Below, piece by piece: positions 28,547 to 37,024 of a DNA stretch of 64,000 bases (within the stretch, counting starts at the first letter, position 1; each line of letters begins with the position of its first letter). The position numbers and the translations under genes are program-made. The stretch covers positions 368,627-432,626 of the forward strand of contig NC_009409.2 in NCBI RefSeq assembly GCF_000002875.2. The letters are read 5' to 3'. The notes under the pieces were generated by a model that saw nothing but the letters and a program-made list of their open reading frames with translations, searched no databases and was not told where the DNA came from. Source of the DNA: Leishmania infantum JPCM5. Its lineage: Eukaryota; Euglenozoa; Kinetoplastea; Trypanosomatida; Trypanosomatidae.

Positions 28547-31102
28547 ATGTCCCTGTCTGCCGCATCGTCCATCGCCTTCCGCGAGGAGGCGCCCAACAAA
28601 AAGCATCGGGAGGACACGAGGATAACCGAGAGTGTCGCCACCATCTCCATACGGGAGGAGCCCAGCGAAGGCCACCGGGACGACAAGGTAGCCGAGAGTG
28701 TCGCCACCATCTCCATACGGGAGGAGCCCAGCGAAGGCCACCGGGACGACAAGGTAGCCGAGAGTGTCGCCACCATCTCCATACGGGAGGAGCCCAGCGA
28801 AGGCCACCGGGACGACAAGGTAGCCGAGAGTGTCACCTCCATCTCCATACGGGAGGAGCCCAGCGAAGGCCACCGGGACGACAAGGTAGCCGAGAGTGTC
28901 GCCACCATCTCCATACGGGAGGAGCCCAGCGAAGGCCACCGGGACGACAAGGTAGCCGAGAGTGTCACCTCCATCTCCATACGGGAGGAGCCCAGCGAAG
29001 GCCACCGGGACGACAAGGTAGCCGAGAGTGTCGCCACCATCTCCATACGGGAGGAGCCCAGCGAAGGCCACCGGGACGACAAGGTAGCCGAGAGTGTCGC
29101 CACCATCTCCATACGGGAGGAGCCCAGCGAAGGCCACCGGGACGACAAGGTAGCCGAGAGTGTCGCCACCATCTCCATACGGGAGGAGCCCAGCGAAGGC
29201 CACCGGGCGGGCATGAAGGTACACGAGAGTGTCACCTCCATCTCCATACGGGAGGAGTCAGCCGAGGAGCCTGAAGAGCTGCACTACGAAATGAGCATCA
29301 GCACCGCGCCCAACGCAAGCACGCACAAGGAAGACATCGAGTTCCAAGTGGTGGACGACATCGCATCGAAATCGGAGAGGAGTCTGCCGTACCAGGTCGA
29401 GGACAGCCGCACAAACCTTGACCGACTCACATCCACGCAACAGGAGGAAAGTGCCGCGGCACCGCGGCCGTCGCACCCGAGCGATGTGGCAGCAGCACCA
29501 ACCAGTGATATCTACGCCCTCAACCCTCCGCCCTCTCGCCTGTCGCAGCGGGCCGCCAAGGCCGCGCAAACGCCTCGCTCGCAGACCAGCGCTCCTATCA
29601 CGCCGAGAACCCGGTCGGCAACCAGCACTTACCGCCCACCGGCTCAGCAGCAGCAGGCCAAAGAAGAGAAGCAGGACGCTGAGGTGCAGCCACTGGTCTC
29701 TGGTGGCGAGAGCGCACCTACGCCGGAGACCGCCGCCAATGACTTGTCCATGGCGGGCGCGGAGTCGACACCAGCTGGCGCCGCCCCGATGCCCACGCCC
29801 GGCGCTACAAGCGCAGGGATTCCTGACGTGGTCGTTACGGAGCACAAGCGGCATTTCTCAGGCGACAAGTGGGAGAGTGTGGTGGCATCCTCGCTCGATG
29901 TGGTGAAGCGGACCGTGTGCAACGAGACGGCGGACGCGATAGGGGTGGAGTCGCAGTATGTGCAGGTGCTAAATGTGGAGGCGACGACGACAGGCATGGC
30001 TTGCTACATCAGTATTGGCCACGCCCCCAGCATGACGGCGAGCGAGGTCGATGAGAAGCTGAGCAACTACCCCTACGAGACAACAATAACGCTGCCGGAC
30101 ATCCTCACAGCCGGCGGCGAGCATCCGCAGTACGGCCTCGGCAGTGCCCTTGCCCCCTCGGAGGGCACGCAGGCGGCAGCGAGTGCGCATGAGCAGCAGG
30201 TGGGGGAAGAAGAGGAGGGGGAAGCCGAAGCTGAAGCGCCGGAGGAGCCTCCAAAGAAGGCGAAGAGAAAGACGAAAAGAGCACACAAGAAACTCGAAAA
30301 CGGCTCAGCGGCCTCAGATGCCCAGAAGGCCACGGCTCGCCCCTCGGTCCGCGCACTCCACAAGAAGTTGGGGCTCAAGGCGCTTCCCGAACTGCTCGTC
30401 ACTCCGCGGATCTACCATTACCGCTCGCCGCGTCCAGGCGCGGAGCATAGCATGGATAAGGGGAGCATTCTCTACTTGGAGGGTCCCAGGGAGGGTACTG
30501 GCGGGCTCAGCAGCCGCTACTCGACCTCCACTGCGACGCCGCACCGCGGCACTAACGGCGTGAATGGCATAAACGGCAGTCGTAGCCCATCCGCTCCGAC
30601 TTACCGCAGCGGGTCCATCAGAAATTCGGTGCACATCCCACCACAGCGCGTGGAGCGCGGTGTCGTCTCCCTGGCACTCCGTAAGCGCCAGATAATCCAG
30701 GCGGCGGCGCCGCCGTCGCCTCCACAGCAGCAGCAGCGCGCAACGGCAGCGCCCGCAGACGATGCCAGCGCGCACCGCTACATGAACGGAGTCGATCACA
30801 CGGCTAACACGCACTCAGTCTCCCGCCGCTCCCGTTCCCGCTCCCCACAGCAGCTGGCGCTCGCCCCGGCGACGGACTCGGCGTCCGATGCGGCTTCCGA
30901 AGAGGCGGCAGTGACGGCCGCTCCCATGGCCGCCAGCGGCTCAGCGGCCGATCAGGATGACTACATTCTCATGACTCAAGGTGTCGAGGAGGCGGCAGAC
31001 GCGGAAGAGTTGCTGCAGAAGCAGAAGGCAGTGGCAGAGTACGACACTGCCGATGACGAGGACGATCCGGTTCCGGCCCCCGCGCCCAACCCGTTTGTGT
31101 AG
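28547..31102 (+). CDS. Flagellum attachment zone (FAZ1-like) repeat protein, putative
   Basis: An 851-residue protein. Residues about 27-235 are a tandem array of a 22-residue unit (ESVATISIREEPSEGHRDDK plus VA). A Pro/Ala/Thr-rich linker follows. Residues about 433-516, from HFSGDKWESVVASSLDVVKR through CNETADAIGV and YVQVLNVEATTTGMACYISI to an acidic helix, have the pattern of the conserved domain in trypanosomatid FAZ1-type proteins (aromatic-G-W start, Cys/Thr-rich helix, beta strand with V-x-V, then S/T-E-V-D-xx-L). The tail is basic and Ser-rich with RIYHYRSPRPG and SRRSRSRSP stretches. FAZ proteins tether the flagellum to the cell body and help set cell length; in Leishmania the equivalent sits in the flagellar pocket. 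The domain match is from memory. Confidence 0.6.
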   Translation: MSLSAASSIAFREEAPNKKHREDTRITESVATISIREEPSEGHRDDKVAESVATISIREEPSEGHRDDKVAESVATISIREEPSEGHRDDKVAESVTSISIREEPSEGHRDDKVAESVATISIREEPSEGHRDDKVAESVTSISIREEPSEGHRDDKVAESVATISIREEPSEGHRDDKVAESVATISIREEPSEGHRDDKVAESVATISIREEPSEGHRAGMKVHESVTSISIREESAEEPEELHYEMSISTAPNASTHKEDIEFQVVDDIASKSERSLPYQVEDSRTNLDRLTSTQQEESAAAPRPSHPSDVAAAPTSDIYALNPPPSRLSQRAAKAAQTPRSQTSAPITPRTRSATSTYRPPAQQQQAKEEKQDAEVQPLVSGGESAPTPETAANDLSMAGAESTPAGAAPMPTPGATSAGIPDVVVTEHKRHFSGDKWESVVASSLDVVKRTVCNETADAIGVESQYVQVLNVEATTTGMACYISIGHAPSMTASEVDEKLSNYPYETTITLPDILTAGGEHPQYGLGSALAPSEGTQAAASAHEQQVGEEEEGEAEAEAPEEPPKKAKRKTKRAHKKLENGSAASDAQKATARPSVRALHKKLGLKALPELLVTPRIYHYRSPRPGAEHSMDKGSILYLEGPREGTGGLSSRYSTSTATPHRGTNGVNGINGSRSPSAPTYRSGSIRNSVHIPPQRVERGVVSLALRKRQIIQAAAPPSPPQQQQRATAAPADDASAHRYMNGVDHTANTHSVSRRSRSRSPQQLALAPATDSASDAASEEAAVTAAPMAASGSAADQDDYILMTQGVEEAADAEELLQKQKAVAEYDTADDEDDPVPAPAPNPFV
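28628..29260 (+). repeat. 66-bp tandem coding repeat, nine full copies plus one partial
   Basis: Units begin with the ESV codons at 28628 and recur every 66 bases to 29156; the ninth has one extra codon (RAGMK instead of RDDK) and a partial tenth begins at 29225. Copies are nearly identical apart from two variants of one short stretch (VATIS or VTSIS), with the VTSIS form in copies 4, 6 and 10. A worn unit (SIAFREEAPNKKHREDTR) precedes the array. Confidence 0.93.
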
Positions 31103-31583
31103 GCCAATCGATCGACCAATACGAAAGGGAGAGTAAAGGCAGCCCCGACCTCCGAAGGAATACACTGTGCGTCTTTTCCCGCATGCCTTGATACACCACG
31201 TGGGATGGCGAGAGGGCGTTTACGGGCTCCTTCGTGCCTTTCCCACCCACCCACCCACCCCTCCTCCTCCTCCCTCCCTCCCTTGGCGACAGGCATTTAC
31301 TTCTCGACTTTTCTTTCTTCTCAGAACAGATATGGATGCAGTGGCACACAAGCACATGCACAAACGCACGCACGCGCGCGCGCCTCCGTACGTCTTCCCG
31401 TTGCACCTCCGATAAACGCTGTGGGGCTTCTCGAAGGATCGAAAAAGTGAAAAAAGGCAAGCGATAAGGACTGCTGGCACACGCGCTTATCCGCAGAATG
31501 GAGGCCTGGAGAGGCGAATGGTCGGGCAAACTCATGAAGTTGAAGGGTGTCACCTCCCCGATGACGCCCTGTGTATACGGGTG

Positions 31584-31602
31584 TATATATATATATATAT
31601 AT
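31584..31602. repeat. (TA)n microsatellite
   Basis: About nine alternating TA units flanked by GTGT on both sides. Confidence 0.95.
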
Positions 31603-31835
31603 GTGTGTGCGGTGAGCGATGAGTGGTGGCTCAAGGTTCGTGGGTAACGCATGGCGTGCCTCCGCCCTTGCCCTCCCCTTCTTTCCTCCTCTTTTTCCTC
31701 TCGGTTTTCGTCTTTTCGCGGTCATGTCGCGTTCTGTTATCGCTGAGATCTGTGGTGTTGTCTTACCCTGTACCGACCCCTTGCCTTCTATGCTTTTTCT
31801 TCTTTCATCTTTTTGCGCTCCCAAGACGTTTAGGC

Positions 31836-32270
31836 CCTGAGGATGCCATCCACCTCGCCCTGGTATCAGGGCCTAGTATCCCCACACTCTTCGTGTCGGC
31901 GGACAGGTCTGGGCTGGTGCTGTGCCGAAGAGACCTGCAGTCATGACCACGCTTGGAGCAGCTCACTGCGTATTGTGTCGACGCTTCAACGAATGCTCGC
32001 ATGCACCTCCTGTTTTCTGCTTTAGCTGCGTTGTGGCAATGCCGAGCGTAATCCTGGGCCCACCCTGCGCTGCTCGCAGCGACATTGCAGTGGGGGTGGG
32101 GGTGGGGGGCCGAAACGACATCGAGCGATGTTGGCTTGGCCCGATGCGCTTGGCTTAGCCGTAGTGCCGCAGAGGTCGATGAGCTGTGGTGTTGCCATGC
32201 GTGTGTGCGTATGTGGTTGACCTGTTCGAATGTGGGCACGTTGCCAAAGCATTTTTTTTTCGAAGTCAAG
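31836..32270 (+). mobile_element. SIDER-like degenerate retroposon, sense orientation
   Basis: The block opens with GGCCCTGAGG, then CCACCTCGCCCTGGTATCAG and GGCCTAGTAT, which resembles the ingi/L1Tc-clade 5' signature as I recall it. The same landmarks align with the antisense element at 17678-18222 (ATCAGGG, then CACTCT and GTGT, then a GCCAGG/GACAGG stretch). It has no open frame. The 3' end is uncertain because no clear A-rich tail is seen; the given end is an estimate. It sits in the probable 3'UTR of the FAZ-like gene. Confidence 0.45.
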
Positions 32271-32571
32271 CACACGTTTGTTTGCGTTTACGTTTGTTTG
32301 TTGCTCATTAGGTGCGCCCTCTACCCCCCCCCCTCTCCTCCACCTTTTCTTGTAAGGTCTTACGGTTTTGTTCGGTCCTCTCCGCCACCTGTTTTCTTTT
32401 TGATTTTGGTTGTGCGTTACTCAAATCGTACGCGTTCGCTGTTAAAGGATGGTGCGGGTGCCGGTGTGTGTGTGTTGTGCCCTCATGCACCGCTTCGCGC
32501 TCCTCCTCCCCCCTCCCTCCTCTTCCGCCGCCCCCCCCCCTATCTCACGCACGGACACAGAATGGCACACA

Positions 32572-32599
32572 CATGCAACCGCGCGCGCGCGGTTGCATG
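32572..32599. repeat. Perfect 28-bp palindrome with a CG-alternating core
   Basis: CATGCAACC (32572-32580), five GC units (32581-32590) and GGTTGCATG (32591-32599) form a self-complementary sequence with no spacer. It could extrude as a cruciform, and its core could adopt Z-DNA; in RNA it would form a stem with little or no loop. Confidence 0.95.
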
Positions 32600-34447
32600 A
32601 GAAGGACTGAGCGTCACTCTCCAAGTCTCTTGTGCTCTTTTTTTATGTGTGTGGAAGTATGTAGGCATGGACAGCTGCAGTGGCGCTGCGGGTTTGTATC
32701 GAGTGCAGTGCACGTCTGGCTCCGTATAAGCGTGGACGTGCAACTCTTTGGTTCACCCTCTCCTTCTCTCCTGTTGCGGTTGTTGCCTTCGTCTTGTTCT
32801 CTCTGCGCGTGTCTGAATGTGCCATTACGTAGTGGCATCTGTGGTGTGGTGTCCTTGTTCGTTCCTTCGCTGTGTGCCGACCTCCACCTCTTTTCTGTAT
32901 GCCTCCCTCTCTTTGCGTGCCGTCTCTGTCTCTCCGTCCCCATAAGGCGCGCTTACATGTACGCAGATATTTACGCGTCCTTCGTGGGGAGGGGAGGGGG
33001 GAGTTGATTGGCCTCGGTAGTATTTCTCCGGTTGTTTTCGCTTTTTTTTTTGCTTTCATAGAGGGGAGGAGGCGTGCGGCGCAGTATGTCGTCGTTTCGG
33101 AGGGAGGGAGTTTTGTGTTATTTTGTCTGTGAACGCTTGTAAAACCGTACCTGTATGCGCACGCATCTCTTGTTGTGGTGACCACCAACTCCCTCACCCC
33201 CTCCGCCGGTCCCCTTGCCAGACTTCCTTCCGCGTTGCGTGTTGCGTTGTGCCTTGTGCGTGTGTGCATGCGGTTTGTCTTCGAGAGCTGCTTTGGTGTC
33301 GCCGTCGTCTCTTCGTCTTTCTCGTTCCTTTCCACGCAACAGTCGAAGAAGAGGAATATGACAAAAAGCGGAGGGCAGGACCGCGAGTACGCACAGCAGC
33401 ATCACCATCGCTACGGACAGGTGTCGCGCACAGCGTCAGGGGAGAGGAGGCGTGGATGGGGAAGAAGGGGGGGACGAAAAGAAACAGTTAGCACTGGCAG
33501 TGCACACTTGGTGGGGTCGCACACGAGAATAGGAAGTTAGAAGCGATGTGGAAAGACGGTATGGTGTGGTGCGTGCTGTATCGGTTGGGTGGGAGCAGCG
33601 GCTGCGCGTGGTAGGCACGGCACAAGGGCGAAGAGTGCCGCGAGGTGTGTACCTGAGCCCGCTCGATTCACTGGCCTCCACCCACCCCCTATTGCTCCGT
33701 CCATCTCTGCCCTGCTTCCCTCATCCTTTCTCCGCGCGTGACCGCTTGAAGAAGTCTGTGGTCGAGCATTTTGAAAGTGTAGGGAAGCAGCAGATGTGCG
33801 TCTGCGCCTATGTGCATCAACGTAGCGTAATATGGTGCTCACCTTACGCTTCCGATGAAGGCCCATGCACAGAAGGCCCTTCTCAAAGAGGTGGTGCTGT
33901 TGGTAGTGTGCCCCCCTCCTCAACACACCACCCTCCCGGCGCGGGGAAGGTTCATCCGCTGAAGGCGAATGCTGTGGCCCATCCTTCTTTGCGAGCCTCT
34001 TTCTTATCTGCAAAAAGCCATCGTGTTGCCACCGGCGCCTCCCCACCCTCCCTGTCCTCGTAGCCCACCAACACATACGATACAAAAACGAAAACGTTCG
34101 CGAATAAAAAACGAGAGCGGTGGACAATATTGTTTCCTGCCTCATTCGGCTCACCCTCTTCCTCGTCGTCGTCCCCGTCCTCGTCACAGCTCACACTGCT
34201 GGCTATCTCCTTCTCCCGCTCATCTATCGTGCACGCCGCTGCAACCACAGCAGGCGTACTTGCTACGCGTACACGCGCGCGCCACAGCGACGCATATATG
34301 CTGAGAGTCACAGCGGCATTCGAAGCAAGGGCGCACTTTGGGCAGTAGCGGGGCGGCAACAAAAGACAGCTCCGCCGTCACGCTAAGCTCGTCGTAGAGC
34401 GTTCCAACTCCGTCGCTGAGCCATCCCCCCGCGGATCTCTGTATAGA

Positions 34448-37024
34448 ATGACAAGTAACGTCCTGGTTACCGCGCCGCTCTCGGAGACCCCGTCCTTCGT
34501 CTCCCAGGGGGCGTCGCAGCCTGCTTCGGCCGCGAAGACGAATCGCGGCCCCTCAAAGTTCAGCTCGTACCTGTCCACCCACACCGACGAGGAGCCGCCT
34601 GAGCAGCGCTCTCGCAGGGCAGAGGATGTCGAGGCGGCAGCACAAGCGCACCAACAGCAAGGTGGTGCGAGCATCTACGAGGCACCACCAGTGCCCGTGA
34701 CGCGCGGACCGGGACACACACCCCGCGGGAGGACACGAGAAGGAAGCCAGCCGCCGCGGAGGCTGCCAAGCCGCACCTCGTTTCGCCACGGCACACCACG
34801 CGGGCGTGGAGACGACGTGACAACGACGCTGATCCCAAAGCCGCATAACCCGCGTGTGAACTTGGTGTCACAGGCGTCCATTGCGCCGAGCGACACCTCC
34901 GTCCACTTCCTCGTCGATGAAGAGCAGACCGACGCCAAAAGCATCTCGTTCCAGGCAGAACCCTCCACGAACAACTTCAACACCACAGAGGTGAGCCTCA
35001 ACCTACAAACAATCACGGAAGGCAGCGACATCCACTTCGTCGTCGAGCAATCCCGCCTGCCGTCGCAGGCGGTGGCTTTGAAGCAGGGCGGCACCCCCAC
35101 GACCAGATCGAGTCTGTGTTTTGAAGTCGAATCGACGAACGACGCGACTCGCAACAGCACCATCAGCCGCTTCTCCATTGAGGGAAACGAGCCGGAACAG
35201 AAGCCGCTCGTCCCGACCTCCCACCTCCGCGTCGAACATAAAGACAACAGCGCTGAGAAAGTGGCGCCGGCCATGGTGGAGAATGCGAGGGAGCCACAGA
35301 TCGAGTTTGTTGGCGAGACGGAGGAGCAGCGACGCGCCAAAAAGGCCGAGGAGGAGCGGCGCAAGCAGGTGCTTAAGGAGCGTAGCCTGTACATGAGCAT
35401 CCGTCCGTGGTCGACCAACGAGCCCGATCGGCGCGCCCGACGCACAAGCAGTGAGAGCGCCGCCCACGCGCTGAAGCAGCAGCTGCACGAGAAGATGGCG
35501 GAGGTCGAGAAGCGCCGGCGCGCGATGTACGCACGTCCGTGGCGCACCGACAGTGCCAGCCCGAATACGTCGCGCTCAGCCAGTCGCACGAATCGGAAGC
35601 GCCGGTTCACGCCGCTGAGCGGGCGCAGCGGCGACGGAGTCGCCATGTCTGAGCTGCCGGCGACGGAGTCTAAGAGCATGCAGGCGGGCAACAAGAGGGC
35701 CCCTGCCGCCCTCGCCGCGTGCTCGTACTCCTCGTCCCTGTCCTCTGAGGAGCGGTCAAGCCCTACCGCGCCGGCGTACGACTGCGTCGAGGCCGCTAAG
35801 TTTGTCACGCCAGCACCGGTGCTGAAGACTCCACTAGAGATCGTATGTGAGGAGTTCGAGGACTGGGTGCACACGGTCAACCAGAGGTGCAACCTGAAAG
35901 CAATCGCGGATATGATGCGGGCGCGCGAGCGCACGATTGTGCAGCTGTCGAGCCAGCTAGAGGATCAGAGTCGCGTGATGAAGCGGCTGAACAAGGAGCT
36001 GTACGACGCTCGCGACGAGTACATGCGGCACCTCGGTAATGACGTGACGGGGTTGGCGCTGCATGCCCCGCGCAGCCGGGCGACGTCCCGGTCGCCAGGC
36101 CGCATAACCACCAGCCGCACACCTAGCGTCGTGCGCCTCCACGTGGAGCAGCGGCACCGGGCGAAGGACTATTATTCCATGAAGATGCAGCAACTTGGCC
36201 CCCGGCCGGTGAGTGTGCTGAGTGATGACGAGCTCTCCGATAGCGAGAAGGAGGTCTATGCGCAGGAACTGCAGAGCTGGCGTGTCGAGCGCGCGGCCCT
36301 GCGAGACGAGAAGGCCCGCCTGGTGCACTGCCGCCGCGACCTCGCCTTTCAGATGCGCCGCGGCAGCAACATCAAGGACATCGCCACTACGCAACCCACG
36401 AGCGGGCGTGGTCCGCTAGAGCGCGCAGCGACGGGCACAGAGACTGCCGTGGATGTGAAAGGGTACGACCGTCTGATGGATCTTCGCATGCGAGCTCAGC
36501 GCGCCGTCGTTGAGACAGCAAATGCCAAGAAGGTGTACGAGGCGACGCTGTGCATGGCGGCCACCATGAAGAAGCAGCACGACCCCTCCTCAGCAGAGCT
36601 GAAGAGCGCGAAGGAGTCACGGAGGAAGGCACGAGAGCTGTACGCCGCGTCGCTGCAGAGGTTGCAGCAGTCTGCGGAGGAGGCACGGTCGCTGCTGGAG
36701 CGGGCCACTGCGCTGAAAACGCGTCGCGAGAAGGCGGCAGAGTCGCTTGATGAGAGCGTCCGGGAGGATCAGGTGGACTACGGCGACGCAGTTCTTGCCG
36801 TGCGCTTGCAGGCGGACCGTGCCCAAGCGCTCGCCGAAGCCGCTGCCGATGATGAGGATCGCATGCTGCGATCGCCGAGCACAGTGCGGCTTGGGGTGTT
36901 GAGGGCAGGCACACCGCGTGGTAGCGTCAACGGCTCCATGCGCCCCGGCACATCGGCACACACCCGCGGAGCCAGCACGTCGAACGGCGACGACGTGTTT
37001 GTTCGACTGACGGAGCGAAGGTAG
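34448..37024 (+). CDS. Hypothetical cytoskeletal-type coiled-coil protein, possibly FAZ-related
   Basis: An 858-residue protein without a recognised domain. Residues about 145-265 carry spaced short strands of similar pattern (SVHFLVDEE, SISFQAE, DIHFVVEQS, SLCFEVES, RFSIEGNE). A charged helix (about 290-320, EEQRRAKKAEEERRKQVLKE) leads to SLYMSIRPWSTNEP and, after a second helix, MYARPWRTDS: two copies of a Y-x-RPW-x-T motif. Residues about 465-520 (VCEEFEDWVHTVNQRCNLKA, then MMRARERTIVQLSSQLEDQ) and about 675-800 (RMRAQRAVVETANAKKVYEA, then RLQQSAEEARSLLERATALK) are coiled coil. The tail is Arg/Thr/Ser-rich (RAGTPRGSVNGSMRPGTSAH). No signal peptide or membrane segment. A structural role near the flagellum is inferred from composition and from resemblance to the upstream FAZ-like neighbour. 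Confidence 0.8.
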   Translation: MTSNVLVTAPLSETPSFVSQGASQPASAAKTNRGPSKFSSYLSTHTDEEPPEQRSRRAEDVEAAAQAHQQQGGASIYEAPPVPVTRGPGHTPRGRTREGSQPPRRLPSRTSFRHGTPRGRGDDVTTTLIPKPHNPRVNLVSQASIAPSDTSVHFLVDEEQTDAKSISFQAEPSTNNFNTTEVSLNLQTITEGSDIHFVVEQSRLPSQAVALKQGGTPTTRSSLCFEVESTNDATRNSTISRFSIEGNEPEQKPLVPTSHLRVEHKDNSAEKVAPAMVENAREPQIEFVGETEEQRRAKKAEEERRKQVLKERSLYMSIRPWSTNEPDRRARRTSSESAAHALKQQLHEKMAEVEKRRRAMYARPWRTDSASPNTSRSASRTNRKRRFTPLSGRSGDGVAMSELPATESKSMQAGNKRAPAALAACSYSSSLSSEERSSPTAPAYDCVEAAKFVTPAPVLKTPLEIVCEEFEDWVHTVNQRCNLKAIADMMRARERTIVQLSSQLEDQSRVMKRLNKELYDARDEYMRHLGNDVTGLALHAPRSRATSRSPGRITTSRTPSVVRLHVEQRHRAKDYYSMKMQQLGPRPVSVLSDDELSDSEKEVYAQELQSWRVERAALRDEKARLVHCRRDLAFQMRRGSNIKDIATTQPTSGRGPLERAATGTETAVDVKGYDRLMDLRMRAQRAVVETANAKKVYEATLCMAATMKKQHDPSSAELKSAKESRRKARELYAASLQRLQQSAEEARSLLERATALKTRREKAAESLDESVREDQVDYGDAVLAVRLQADRAQALAEAAADDEDRMLRSPSTVRLGVLRAGTPRGSVNGSMRPGTSAHTRGASTSNGDDVFVRLTERR

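Larger units (their letters stand above)
31103..34447. other. Long spacer with a SIDER-like element and a palindrome
   Basis: About 3.3 kb, the longest gene-free stretch apart from none better on this strand. It contains CT-rich and GT-rich tracts throughout, a TA run (31584-31602), a sense SIDER-like block (about 31836-32270), a perfect palindrome (32572-32599), and CT-rich tracts near 33690-33730 and 34150-34210 that could serve the next gene. Open frames are low-complexity. No gene is recognised, though an RNA gene or small protein cannot be excluded. Confidence 0.6.

Noticed and set aside
28628..29260. CRISPR-like regular repeat
   Set aside because: The repeats are contiguous, in frame and lack unique spacers; this is a coding tandem array in a eukaryote.
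32312..33007. 231-residue open frame in the long spacer
   Set aside because: Cys/Leu/Pro/Ser-rich product of CT and GT tracts, spanning the palindrome, with no ordered segment.
34675..35934. Long open frame opposite the 858-residue coiled-coil gene
   Set aside because: An antisense shadow caused by GC-rich third positions; the product is Ser/Arg/Leu-rich without domain signals and opposes array direction. The same applies to 24283-25410 and 39146-40471.
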